From the NCBI GenBank assembly GCA_002305335.1, contig DBQR01000055.1, forward strand, positions 1 through 27,959: a stretch of DNA of 27,959 nt. The letters are read 5' to 3'. Positions 16,507 to 24,357 of this stretch are shown here, in pieces. A model generated the notes under the pieces. That model was not told where the DNA came from. It did no database searches and saw only the letters and a program-made list of their open reading frames with translations. This DNA comes from Clostridiales bacterium UBA1389. GTDB lineage: Bacteria; Bacillota; Clostridia; Oscillospirales; CAG-382. Each line of letters opens with the position of its first letter. The stretch's first letter is position 1. The translations under genes and the position numbers were made by a program.

Positions 16507-17334
16507 TTATTTAAGAAATCCCAAAGGAATTTCATAGGAATTAAGCAAAAATATGCCCACGCACACTGCCAGCATTGCCGTTAAAAAGATATAGTCGGAA
16601 GCCCTTACATTAAGCACCTTCATACGGGTTCTTCCCTCACCGCCCCGGTAGAGGCGGCATTCCATTGCCTCCGCCAGCTCGTACGCCCGCCTTATTGCCG
16701 AATAAAAAAGCGGAATAAGTATGGGAATCAGGGCTTTAAGCCGCTTTAACAACCCTCCGGTGTCGAAGGATACCCCCCTTGCCTTCTGGGCGGAAATTAT
16801 CTTATCGGTTTCCTCCACCAACGTGGGGATAAACCTTAGGGCTATGGTCATCATCATTGAAAAATCATGCACCGGCACCTTAATATATTTAAGGGGGGAA
16901 AGTAGCCGTTCGAGGGCGTCGGTCATATCCAGAGGAGAGGTGGTGTAGGATAAAATCACCGTTGTCCCCAGTACCAGGCAGACAAGGCGCACCAGCATCA
17001 TCACCGCATTGATTATGCCCTCTTTATAGATTTTAATAAAACCCAGGCTTATAAGCGGGTTTTCCCCTTTTACAAAGAATATGTTCACCACCGCAGTAAA
17101 CATAAGTATAAAGATTAGCGGTTTAACCGATTTAAGCAGTATCTTAAGATTTATGCGGGATATTGCCAGCAAAATTACGGTAAGACAGAACACCGCCAAA
17201 AAGGACACCGTCGAGGCTGCGGCAAGCACCGATGTCAGGAATATTATAAGTATTATTATCTTAAAGCGGGGGTCGGTTTTGTGAAGGAGGGTGTCCCCCG
17301 GAAAATACTGACCTATGGTTATGTCTTTTATCAT
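16507..17334 (-). CDS. ecfT: Energy-coupling factor transporter transmembrane protein EcfT
   Basis: EcfT is the membrane scaffold that couples the EcfA ATPase pair to substrate-binding S proteins in group II ECF vitamin transporters. The 275-residue product starts with ITIGQYFPGDTLLHKTDPRFK, the usual EcfT opening, has about six hydrophobic segments, and carries the coupling-helix motifs SAQKARGVSFDTGG and RRAYELAEAMECRLY. The second motif reads ECR where AMEARGY is common. Its ATG follows the ecfA2 stop directly (TAAATG), implying translational coupling. No S component is encoded in the window, so this is a shared module. Confidence 0.95.
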   Translation of the reverse strand: MIKDITIGQYFPGDTLLHKTDPRFKIIILIIFLTSVLAAASTVSFLAVFCLTVILLAISRINLKILLKSVKPLIFILMFTAVVNIFFVKGENPLISLGFIKIYKEGIINAVMMLVRLVCLVLGTTVILSYTTSPLDMTDALERLLSPLKYIKVPVHDFSMMMTIALRFIPTLVEETDKIISAQKARGVSFDTGGLLKRLKALIPILIPLFYSAIRRAYELAEAMECRLYRGGEGRTRMKVLNVRASDYIFLTAMLAVCVGIFLLNSYEIPLGFLK

Positions 17335-18210
17335 TTAATTTTCCTTGCTTTTCAATAAAGAAATAAGCACCTTTGCCCCGTAGTTTACGGTGTAGATATC
17401 GGTTCTGTCAACGATGTTCCGCTTTTTAAGCTCAATGAACAGCTTGGTAATCTGGGGGAGGTCGAGGGAGGCTTTAAACAGCCTGTCCGCCTTTGAAAAG
17501 ATTTCCTCCACCGTGCCGAAATCGAAGATTTTACCTTCTTTAAGCACAAGTATATAGTCGGAATACTTTGCAATGTCCTCCATGCTGTGGCTTATAAGGA
17601 TAAGGGTAGAGCCGGTTTCTTCCTTATATTTCGAAAGTCCCCCCAAAATCTCCTCCTTGCCCGAAGGATCGAGACCGGCGGCAGGCTCGTCGAGGACAAG
17701 CACTTCGGGTTCCATGGCGATAACCCCGGCAATGGCCGCCCGCCGCTTCTGCCCGCCGGAAATTTCAAAGGGGGAGGCTTTCAGGGTCTTTTCGTCAAGA
17801 CCGCAGAACACGGCGGCTTTTTTAACCCGTTCGGCCACTTCCTTTTCGCTGAGGTTCATGTTTTTGGGACCGAAGCCTATATCCCGCTCCACGGTTTCCT
17901 CAAAAAGCTGGTATTCCGGGTACTGGAACACCAGCCCCACCTTGAATCTTAATTTATTTGTGAATTCCTTGTCTTTATGAATGTCAACGCCTTCGAATTT
18001 AACAGTCCCCTCCGTGGGTTTCAGAAGACCGTTCAGCAGCATGGCAAGGGTGGATTTGCCGGAACCGGTATGCCCGATTATTCCTGTTATCTTTCCCTTG
18101 GGAAAACCGATACTCATATTGTCAAGGGCGGTTTTTTCAAAGGGGGTGCCTATGCCGTACTTAACCGTTACCTTATCAAGTTCAAGGGCGTTCGTTATGG
18201 TATCCGTCAT
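17335..18210 (-). CDS. ecfA2: Energy-coupling factor transporter ATPase EcfA2
   Basis: This is one of two ABC ATPases of the ECF module. It has Walker A GHTGSGKST, signature ISGGQKRRAAIAG, Walker B VLVLDEPAAGLDP and switch His ILISHSMED. I choose the ATG at 18210 (291 residues): the upstream ATG at 18291 would add 27 residues that are merely the ecfA1 coding sequence in another frame, while 18210 begins one base after the ecfA1 stop and gives the family start MTDTITNALELDKVTVKYG. Confidence 0.95.
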   Translation of the reverse strand: MTDTITNALELDKVTVKYGIGTPFEKTALDNMSIGFPKGKITGIIGHTGSGKSTLAMLLNGLLKPTEGTVKFEGVDIHKDKEFTNKLRFKVGLVFQYPEYQLFEETVERDIGFGPKNMNLSEKEVAERVKKAAVFCGLDEKTLKASPFEISGGQKRRAAIAGVIAMEPEVLVLDEPAAGLDPSGKEEILGGLSKYKEETGSTLILISHSMEDIAKYSDYILVLKEGKIFDFGTVEEIFSKADRLFKASLDLPQITKLFIELKKRNIVDRTDIYTVNYGAKVLISLLKSKEN

Positions 18211-18211
18211 G

Positions 18212-19036
18212 TTAAAACAGCCTTGAAATCCTCTCCGCAGCTTCCATGGTGTGGAGCACATCGGTGCCGCACCGGTAGCCGCCGTTTTCAAGAATATACA
18301 TAAGTTCCGTAACCTGGGGGACGTTCAGCTTTGCCTTTTTAATGTTTTCCACACGGGAAAACACCTCAACAGGGGTGCCGTCGGCATAGATTTTTCCCTG
18401 ATTCAGCACGATAACCCGGTCGGCCTCCACCGCCTCGTTCATATGATGGGTTATGGTTATTACGGTTATATGCTTTTCCTTGTTCAGCATTTTCATTGCG
18501 GTAACAATATCCCTCTGCCCCGCCGGGTCAAGCATGGATGTGGCTTCGTCAAAGATTATGCATTCCGGCTCCATGGCAAGAATGCCGGCAATGGCTATAC
18601 GCTGTTTCTGCCCCCCCGACAGCTTGTAGGTGGAATGCTTGGAATACTCCTCCATACCCACCGCTTTAAGGACACCGTAAACCCGATTTCTTATTTCAGA
18701 AGGGGGAAGCCCTAAATTTTCCGGGGCGAAGGCCACGTCCTCCTCCACCACCGACGCCACAATCTGGTTGTCGGGGTTCTGGAACACCATCCCCACCCTT
18801 TTTCTTATGTCATACTGGTGTTTTTCGTCATTTGTGGAAATTCCGTCAACCCTGACTTCCCCGCCGGTGGGGACAAGCAGTCCGCAGAGCAGCTTGGCAA
18901 GGGTGGACTTGCCGCTGCCGTTGTGGCCGATTACGGCGGTGTAGGTACCCTTTTCGATACCTAAGCTTACGCCGTTTATGACGGGGGGCGTGTCCTCTTT
19001 ATAGCTGAAAAACAAATCCCTGGTTTCAATAAACAT
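18212..19036 (-). CDS. ecfA1: Energy-coupling factor transporter ATPase EcfA1
   Basis: First ATPase of the ECF pair: MFIETRDLFFSYKED, Walker A GHNGSGKST, Q-loop MVFQNPDNQIV, signature LSGGQKQRIAIAG, Walker B CIIFDEATSMLDP and switch His TITHHMNE. The ATG at 19036 gives 274 residues and lies four bases after the stop of the lipoprotein gene. An in-frame ATG at 19075 (13 residues more) overlaps that gene by 35 bases and has GGAGG too close to it (two bases), so I prefer 19036. Confidence 0.93.
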   Translation of the reverse strand: MFIETRDLFFSYKEDTPPVINGVSLGIEKGTYTAVIGHNGSGKSTLAKLLCGLLVPTGGEVRVDGISTNDEKHQYDIRKRVGMVFQNPDNQIVASVVEEDVAFAPENLGLPPSEIRNRVYGVLKAVGMEEYSKHSTYKLSGGQKQRIAIAGILAMEPECIIFDEATSMLDPAGQRDIVTAMKMLNKEKHITVITITHHMNEAVEADRVIVLNQGKIYADGTPVEVFSRVENIKKAKLNVPQVTELMYILENGGYRCGTDVLHTMEAAERISRLF

Positions 19037-19040
19037 CTCT

Positions 19041-19931
19041 TTAGTTTTCCGGCGGGCAGCCGTTGTTTCCGGCATTTCCTCCGGTCATTCCGTTTCTTTT
19101 GAATTTATTCGCCTGTCTTTTATTGGAATATCTTATTATTAAAGTAACAATAACCCCGATGATGCCGATTATTATGATGTAGGGTATTGAGGAAATAATA
19201 AACACGAAGGATTCCTTAAGGAATACCCATACGTTAGCAAAGCCTTCCGAAAGGTTGTCGCCTATCCGTTTCCAGACTGAGGTTTTTTCGGTGGGGGTTA
19301 TCTTTTCCACCTCATATACTTCCAGCTTTACGGTGGAATACTCGACGGAACTTTCCAGAACCCGCATTTGAGCTTCGTAATTTTCAATCTGCGCCCTTAC
19401 TTCGCTGAGCCTTGAGTTTATGGAAAGGGTGTCCCCGAGATTGTTTGCTTCTTCCAGAAGGGAAAGCAGCGTGGTTTCCTCAACCCTCAAAGCCTTAAGC
19501 CGGCTGTCGATGTCGATATAGGCCGAGGTCACGTCCTTAACCGAGGTGGCTTCTTCGGTAACGTTGGCGGCATTTCTTATTGCCGAAATGAAGTCTTCCA
19601 GCTTGTCGGCGGGTATTCGTGCGACTATGGTCGCCCTTCTCAGGGAATTGCCGCCGCCGGAGATTCGCTTGCTGTCGGTATAGCCTTCAAGGGTTTGAAG
19701 GGTATTTTCAAAGGTGTTTTGAAACTCGTCGAAATTTTTGGTTTCAACGTCAAGGGTGGCGTTTTTAACCAGCTTGCGGTTGGAAATATCCCCGCCGCTT
19801 ACATCGCCCGTGTCCCCCTGTTCGTCAGTGTTCTTGTAGTCTCCCCCCATGTTTTCCGCCGAGCAGGAGGCAAGAAAGGTCAAGGATAGGATGATAATAA
19901 TCAAAACAGACAAAATACCGAGTTTTTTCAT
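19041..19931 (-). CDS. DUF4349 domain lipoprotein
   Basis: The 296-residue product begins with a lipoprotein signal peptide (MKKLGILSVLIIIILSLTFL, lipobox LASC, Cys23), followed by an acidic linker, the DUF4349 domain (RKLVKNATLDVETKNFDEFQ, RATIVARIPADKLEDFISAI, then a coiled-coil-like stretch with SINSRLSEVRAQIENYEAQM), and a C-terminal membrane helix at about 240-275 with a basic tail. This lipid anchor plus coil plus helix layout is typical of DUF4349, whose function is unknown. The start at 19931 has AGGGG about eight bases upstream; the frame stays open further upstream to 20132, but that part only overlaps the VanZ-like gene. Confidence 0.88.
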   Translation of the reverse strand: MKKLGILSVLIIIILSLTFLASCSAENMGGDYKNTDEQGDTGDVSGGDISNRKLVKNATLDVETKNFDEFQNTFENTLQTLEGYTDSKRISGGGNSLRRATIVARIPADKLEDFISAIRNAANVTEEATSVKDVTSAYIDIDSRLKALRVEETTLLSLLEEANNLGDTLSINSRLSEVRAQIENYEAQMRVLESSVEYSTVKLEVYEVEKITPTEKTSVWKRIGDNLSEGFANVWVFLKESFVFIISSIPYIIIIGIIGVIVTLIIRYSNKRQANKFKRNGMTGGNAGNNGCPPEN

Positions 19932-19951
19932 AAATTTTACCCCTTTCGATC

Positions 19952-20605
19952 TTAAGTGTCGCTGACGGTTCCTAAAAATCTGTCGAGGAATACTCTTGCC
20001 TTTTTGCCCGAAAGCAGTTCGTAAGCTATCCAGGCGCCGGACATATTGAGGATATAGTCGTCTATGTCGAAAACCCCGCAGCCCAGGATAAGCTGGGTTA
20101 TTTCTATAAAGGACACCATACAGAACAGACATATAAAATATGTTTTACGCCTGTAGGCCTTGCCGTAAAGCCGGGGAAGGTAAAAGGAAAAGGGGGTAAG
20201 AGCTATTAGGTTGCCGAAAAAGTTAATAAATGCGTTCTTCCATTGGGAGGTGAACATTAAGCTGCCGTAATACTCTATGTTTTTAAAGGGAACTATGTAA
20301 ACACGCCCCCTGAAAGCATCGGATAAGCTGTTATGGTTGAATATGGGGTAAATGTTCCTCCCTAAAACGGTAAAGGCAAGCAGGAAGGACAGATAAAGGG
20401 AAAAGGAGGAAACAATCGACAGCTTTTTATTCTTTTCGTTTCGGGAAAAGGCCGCCGCAAAAACAAGGCTGATACAGGCAAGCGCCCCGGGGACTACCGA
20501 ATAATACGGGTGTCCCATAAACGGCAGGAATGCCGAAATCACCGCAAGCAGAACCCCCGAAACGATAAACAGAACAAATATGTTATTTTTGTCTTTTGCT
20601 GTCAT
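19952..20605 (-). CDS. VanZ-like family membrane protein
   Basis: The 217-residue product has five or six hydrophobic segments and the VanZ core: NAFINFFGNLIALTPFSFYL, SFIEITQLILGCGVFDIDDY and ILNMSGAWIAYEL. VanZ-type proteins occur widely and give low-level teicoplanin resistance in one context, but most, as here, have no known role. No Shine-Dalgarno sequence is visible before the ATG; the 52-base leader is almost pure AT. It lies between the methyltransferase and the DUF4349 lipoprotein in the same direction. Confidence 0.88.
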   Translation of the reverse strand: MTAKDKNNIFVLFIVSGVLLAVISAFLPFMGHPYYSVVPGALACISLVFAAAFSRNEKNKKLSIVSSFSLYLSFLLAFTVLGRNIYPIFNHNSLSDAFRGRVYIVPFKNIEYYGSLMFTSQWKNAFINFFGNLIALTPFSFYLPRLYGKAYRRKTYFICLFCMVSFIEITQLILGCGVFDIDDYILNMSGAWIAYELLSGKKARVFLDRFLGTVSDT

Positions 20606-20657
20606 AATATTATAAACTTAATTTTTAAATTTTAATTTCAATTTTTATGCCTAACGG

Positions 20658-21518
20658 TTAATAAGTCCATCTTGCGGTGGCTCCGCAGGGGAGGTACAGA
20701 CCCGTCTGGGTTACGGGAAGCCCCAGTTCGTCGCTTTCCACCCTTCCCCCGAATCGATTTTTCATGGCTTTGCTCAATATATACCCGCACACCGAAGGGG
20801 AAAGACCGGAGGTATAGGAGTTTAATATTACAAACAGAGGTTTTTCGGAAAGCACACCGGTGATTTTGGTGATAAGTTCGTCAAGGCGTTCCTCAAGCAC
20901 CCATTTTTCCCCTTTGGGGCCCCTTCCGAAGGAGGGCGGGTCAAGGATGATTCCGTCGTAAAAGCTCTGCCGCCTTATTTCCCGTTCCACGAATTTTATA
21001 CAGTCGTCAACTATGAATCTCACCGAATCCCCCGGAAGACCGGATATTTCCCCGTTCTGCCTTGCCCTTTGGGTCATCCCCTTGGAGGCGTCCACATGGC
21101 AGACGAAAGCTCCCGCTTTGGCGGCGGCAACCGTCGCCCCGCCGGTGTAGGCAAACAGGTTCAAAATCTTTACCTTTCTGCCGGAGCTTTTTATAACCGA
21201 CTGCATATAATCCCAGTTTACCGCCTGTTCGGGGAAAAGGCCGGTATGCTTGAATCCCATGGGGGAAAGGAGAAATTTCATGTCCTTATAGGAAACAGTC
21301 CATTCTTCCGGAATGTCCTTTTTTATCCATTCCCCGCCGCCGGAGGAAGCACGGCGGTATATGCCGTGGGCTTTCTTCCAAAGGGGGTTTGTCCTTTCCC
21401 CGTTCCAGATAATAACCGGGTCGGGACGGATAAGGATATATTCCCCCCATCTTTCAAGCCTTTCGCCGTCTGAGGTGTCTATCAGTTCGTAATCATTCCA
21501 GTTATCGGCTTTAAACAT
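20658..21518 (-). CDS. Class I SAM-dependent methyltransferase, RlmI/COG1092-like
   Basis: The 286-residue product carries a Rossmann methyltransferase fold: SAM motif I ILNLFAYTGGATVAAAKAGA (about 118-137), acidic residue Asp143 in CHVDAS, and DPPSFGRGPKGEKW (193-206). The DPPSF motif and GLFPEQAVNW segment match the family that includes 23S rRNA cytosine C5 methyltransferases (RlmI). No N-terminal PUA domain is recognisable, so the substrate is uncertain. AAGGA lies six bases before the ATG at 21518, directly after the ruvB stop, so it is probably transcribed with ruvCAB. Confidence 0.88.
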   Translation of the reverse strand: MFKADNWNDYELIDTSDGERLERWGEYILIRPDPVIIWNGERTNPLWKKAHGIYRRASSGGGEWIKKDIPEEWTVSYKDMKFLLSPMGFKHTGLFPEQAVNWDYMQSVIKSSGRKVKILNLFAYTGGATVAAAKAGAFVCHVDASKGMTQRARQNGEISGLPGDSVRFIVDDCIKFVEREIRRQSFYDGIILDPPSFGRGPKGEKWVLEERLDELITKITGVLSEKPLFVILNSYTSGLSPSVCGYILSKAMKNRFGGRVESDELGLPVTQTGLYLPCGATARWTY

Positions 21519-21526
21519 ATCAATCC

Positions 21527-22603
21527 TTATAATGTAATCTGCCGGTCGTCATATGACCGGGGCTGGGGCATTTTAAGCCCAAGATGCCTGTAAGCCGAAG
21601 CCGTAGCCATTCTCCCCCGGGGGGTGCGGTTTATAAAACCGAGCTGCAACAGGTAGGGCTCATACACGTCCTCAAGGGTTATGGATTCCTCACCTATTAC
21701 CGCCGCAAGGGTGTCAAGCCCCACGGGACCGCCGCTGAAGTGGACTATTATGGCTTCCAGCATCCGCCGGTCGATGGAATCCAGCCCCAGTTCGTCCACA
21801 TCCAGAGATTTCAGGGCTTTGTCGGCGATTTCCTTTGTTATGGTGCCGTCCCCGATAACCGTGGCAAAGTCCCTAATCCGCTTTAAGAACCGGTTGGCGA
21901 TACGGGGGGTTCCCCTTGCCCTGCGGGCGATTTCCCATGCCCCCTCGTCGGTTATGGGGGTGTCAAGGATTCCCGCCGAACGCTTTACGATTTTTGAAAG
22001 CTCTTCGCCGGTGTAAAGCTCAAGGCGGAACATCATTCCGAACCGGTCACGCAGCGGGGAGGTAAGCTGGCCTGCCCGGGTGGTCGCCCCGATCAGGGTG
22101 AAATGCTTTAGGGGTATGCGGATAGACCTGGCGGAGGGGCCTTTTCCCATCATAAGGTCAAGGGCAAAGTCCTCCATGGCAGGGTAAAGCACTTCCTCCA
22201 CCGTCCGCGGTAGGCGGTGGATTTCGTCTATAAACAATATGTCGTTGGTGTCGAGGGTGGTTAATAGCGCCGCCAAGTCCCCGGGTTTTTCAATGGCGGG
22301 GCCGGAGGTTATTTTCAGATTAACCCCCAGTTCGTTGGCGATGATACAGGAAAGGGTGGTTTTCCCCAGTCCCGGGGGACCGTGAAGCAGGCAGTGGTCA
22401 AGGCTGTCCCCCCGTATCCGGCTGGCGTCGATGAATACCCTGAGGTTTTCCTTGATTTTTTCCTGACCCACATATTCGTCAAGGGTTTTGGGGCGTAGGG
22501 TTTTTTCCTCCTCAAAATCCTCCGGCATTTCTCTGCCGCCGGTTATGCGGGCTTCGAATTCGTATTCCGCGCCTTCCTGTGAAAAGTTTTGATTTATAGG
22601 CAT
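21527..22603 (-). CDS. ruvB: Holliday junction branch migration DNA helicase RuvB
   Basis: RuvB is the hexameric AAA+ motor that drives Holliday junction migration with RuvA. The 358-residue product has LRPKTLDEYVGQ, Walker A GPPGLGKT (75-82), Walker B LFIDEIHRL (124-131), sensor LIGATTRAG, arginine-finger region SPLRDRFGM, and the C-terminal winged-helix part ending in INRTPRGRMATASAYRHLG. The N-terminal 25 residues before the conserved core are slightly longer than in B. subtilis RuvB. It follows ruvA after 15 bases. Confidence 0.98.
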   Translation of the reverse strand: MPINQNFSQEGAEYEFEARITGGREMPEDFEEEKTLRPKTLDEYVGQEKIKENLRVFIDASRIRGDSLDHCLLHGPPGLGKTTLSCIIANELGVNLKITSGPAIEKPGDLAALLTTLDTNDILFIDEIHRLPRTVEEVLYPAMEDFALDLMMGKGPSARSIRIPLKHFTLIGATTRAGQLTSPLRDRFGMMFRLELYTGEELSKIVKRSAGILDTPITDEGAWEIARRARGTPRIANRFLKRIRDFATVIGDGTITKEIADKALKSLDVDELGLDSIDRRMLEAIIVHFSGGPVGLDTLAAVIGEESITLEDVYEPYLLQLGFINRTPRGRMATASAYRHLGLKMPQPRSYDDRQITL

Positions 22604-22618
22604 TTTTCATAAACCTTT

Positions 22619-23197
22619 CTAAAACCTGTTTAGCTTCTTTAAGGCCAAAGTCATTATTTCCTCAACAGGAATGTTAGGATCTATGTCTTTCAGGGCGGTC
22701 AGCGCCTCCGCTTTCGTATAGCCTAATCCGGTAAGCATACTGAGGGCATTTGATATATTGCCGGTTGACACATCCCCGCCGCTTTCCCCTTCCAGGTCAA
22801 GCTTGCCTTTAAGCTCGATGATTATCTTCTGGGCGGTTTTAAGCCCCACCCCGTTTGCCTTTGAAATTGACCTGGCGTCGCCGGCGGACACCGCAAAAGC
22901 AAGCCTTTCGGGGGTAAAGACGGATAAAACCGACATCGCCGCTTTGGGGCCCACCCCCGAAACGGTTACCAGCTTTGAAAAGCAGCTCTGCTCCTCATCG
23001 GTGTAAAAGCCGTAAAGCTCAAGGGCGTCCTCCCGCACATTCAGGTATGTATAGAGTTTTACTTCCTTGTCAAGGAAAGACGCCAGTTTTGAATGGGTAT
23101 TGTGACTTATAAACAGCTTGTAGCCTACCCCGGCGGTTTCCAAAACCGCCATGTCCCCGTTTAGGACGGTAAGTCTTCCCTTTATGTATTGGTACAT
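22619..23197 (-). CDS. ruvA: Holliday junction branch migration protein RuvA
   Basis: RuvA binds four-way junctions as a tetramer and recruits RuvB. The 192-residue product has the N-terminal OB-fold (MYQYIKGRLTVLNGDMAVLE), two helix-hairpin-helix motifs (VSGVGPKAAMSVLS and ANGVGLKTAQKIIIELKGK) and a C-terminal UBA-like domain III (LSMLTGLGYTKAEALTALKD). GAAGG precedes the ATG, which is one base from the ruvC stop. Confidence 0.98.
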   Translation of the reverse strand: MYQYIKGRLTVLNGDMAVLETAGVGYKLFISHNTHSKLASFLDKEVKLYTYLNVREDALELYGFYTDEEQSCFSKLVTVSGVGPKAAMSVLSVFTPERLAFAVSAGDARSISKANGVGLKTAQKIIIELKGKLDLEGESGGDVSTGNISNALSMLTGLGYTKAEALTALKDIDPNIPVEEIMTLALKKLNRF

Positions 23198-23198
23198 A

Positions 23199-23699
23199 TC
23201 ATCCTTCTACCTTTGTCATGTCATATTTATGCATTATCACATTGCCGTGGCAGATTGCCAGGGCAAGGGCATCGGCGGTGTCGTCGGGCTTTGGGGCTTC
23301 TTTAAGGTTTAAAAGCAGTTTGGTCATATAGATTACCTGATGCTTTTCCGCCCTGCCGTAGCCCACCACCGACTGTTTGACCTGCAGTGGGGTGTATTCG
23401 TAAATATCCAGCCCCTGCTTCTTTGCGGCAAGAAGAATTACCCCCCGCGCCTGAGCCACGGCAAGGGCGGTTTTGGCGTTGGTGTTGAAAAACAGTTCCT
23501 CCACCGCCATGCAGTCGGGCTTATTGTGTTTTATAATTTCGGTCAGCGTTTCGAAAATCTGGTTTAACCGGTCTTCCAAAAGCTGATTGGGCTTTGTCCT
23601 AATGGCACCGTATTCCACCGCTTTGTAAACGCCGTTATTCGCCTCTATTATCCCCACCCCAACGGTGGCAATTCCCGGGTCAACGCCGATTATAAGCAC
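23199..23699 (-). CDS. ruvC: Crossover junction endodeoxyribonuclease RuvC
   Basis: RuvC resolves Holliday junctions by paired nicking. The 166-residue RNase H-fold protein has the four acidic site regions: IIGVDPGIATVG (Asp7), AVEELFFNTN (Glu67 or Glu68), and PDDTADALALAICH (Asp140 and Asp143). The start codon is GTG at 23699 with a perfect AAGGAGG (23705-23711) five bases upstream. It is first in the ruvCAB cluster and follows a promoter at 23763-23791. No LexA-type operator could be recognised. Confidence 0.97.
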   Translation of the reverse strand: MLIIGVDPGIATVGVGIIEANNGVYKAVEYGAIRTKPNQLLEDRLNQIFETLTEIIKHNKPDCMAVEELFFNTNAKTALAVAQARGVILLAAKKQGLDIYEYTPLQVKQSVVGYGRAEKHQVIYMTKLLLNLKEAPKPDDTADALALAICHGNVIMHKYDMTKVEG

Positions 23700-23762
23700 A
23701 GAATCCTCCTTGTTCAGACACCCGATTTATTCTTTATATTACAGGTGATACTTTAACATCTT

Positions 23763-23791
23763 ATGATATCATACAATGTTCATTCAGTCAA
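23763..23791 (-). promoter_or_regulatory. Sigma-A-like promoter of the ruvCAB operon
   Basis: On the minus strand TTGACT (23786-23791) and TATCAT (23763-23768) are separated by exactly 17 bases, about 64 bases upstream of the ruvC start. The region is AT-rich and noncoding. Confidence 0.65.
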
Positions 23792-23886
23792 TAAACGAAT
23801 ATGAAAATTTTTGCGAATTTAGGAAAATTGAAGCTATAAAGCAATTTTTAACATTTCATTAAATTTAAAAAATAAGACAAATACTA

Positions 23887-23915
23887 TTGAAAAAGTGGGA
23901 AAAGAGTATTATTAT
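23887..23915 (+). promoter_or_regulatory. Sigma-A-like promoter of the acyl carrier protein gene
   Basis: TTGAAA (23887-23892) and TATTAT (23910-23915) have a 17-base spacer and lie about 64 bases before the acpP start. The rest of the divergent region (23700-23978) is AT-rich; beyond the two opposing promoters I see no further signal. Confidence 0.6.
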
Positions 23916-23978
23916 ATTGCCTGTATTACAAACCGGAAGGGACATTTGTTGCCTTTCCATAAGAAAGGGAACCTTGAA

Positions 23979-24206
23979 ATGACTATCGACAAAGTAAAAG
24001 AATTGCTATCAAAACAGCTTAGAATCGAGAAGGGAAAAATCAATGACGATTCCAATCTCATTGAGGACCTGGGGGCGGATTCGATAGATCTGGTGGAAAT
24101 GCTTTTAACTATCGAGGAAAATTTAGGGGTGAATGTCCCCGATGAGGACGCAATAAACCTTAAGACCGTCAGGGACATTGCCGAATATATCGAAGCCCAT
24201 TCGTAA
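23979..24206 (+). CDS. acpP: Acyl carrier protein
   Basis: A 75-residue acyl carrier protein that holds acyl chains on a phosphopantetheine arm. The four-helix ACP sequence is clear: MTIDKVKELLSKQL, DDSNLIEDLGADSIDLVEM with the modified Ser35 in DSI (DSL is commoner), and the end VRDIAEYIEAH. I use the ATG at 23979, with AGGGA eight bases upstream; the in-frame GTG at 23895 is excluded because it lies between the -35 and -10 elements. The gene stands alone, with its own promoter and terminator and no fatty-acid synthesis genes nearby, so it may be the main ACP or a specialised one. Confidence 0.95.
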   Translation: MTIDKVKELLSKQLRIEKGKINDDSNLIEDLGADSIDLVEMLLTIEENLGVNVPDEDAINLKTVRDIAEYIEAHS

Positions 24207-24221
24207 AGCGGGGAATCAATA

Positions 24222-24269
24222 ACCCCTGGTTTTGGCATAAGTTCGCCAAAACAGGGGTGTTTTTATTTG
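24222..24269 (+). terminator. Rho-independent terminator of acpP
   Basis: Arms ACCCCTGGTTTTGGC and GCCAAAACAGGGGT pair with one bulged G around an eight-base loop, followed by GTTTTTATTT. It begins 15 bases after the acpP stop. Confidence 0.88.
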
Positions 24270-24296
24270 TCCGGGGCGATTTTTACAATATGTTCC

Positions 24297-24325
24297 TTGA
24301 CTTTGTTTGTATTATATATTAAAAT
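24297..24325 (+). promoter_or_regulatory. Probable promoter of the DUF3137-like gene
   Basis: TTGACT (24297-24302) and TAAAAT (24320-24325) with a 17-base spacer, placed between the acpP terminator and the next gene, which starts 32 bases downstream. Confidence 0.55.
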
Positions 24326-24357
24326 TACTTGATTAAAGTATAAGGGAGGCAAAGGTT

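Noticed and set aside
19932..20132. Upstream extension of the DUF4349 lipoprotein frame
   Set aside because: It overlaps the VanZ-like gene and would bury the lipoprotein signal peptide; the start at 19931 has AGGGG upstream.
23895..23978. Upstream GTG start extending the acyl carrier protein by 28 residues
   Set aside because: It falls between the -35 and -10 promoter elements and the added residues are unlike any ACP; the ATG at 23979 has a proper ribosome binding site.
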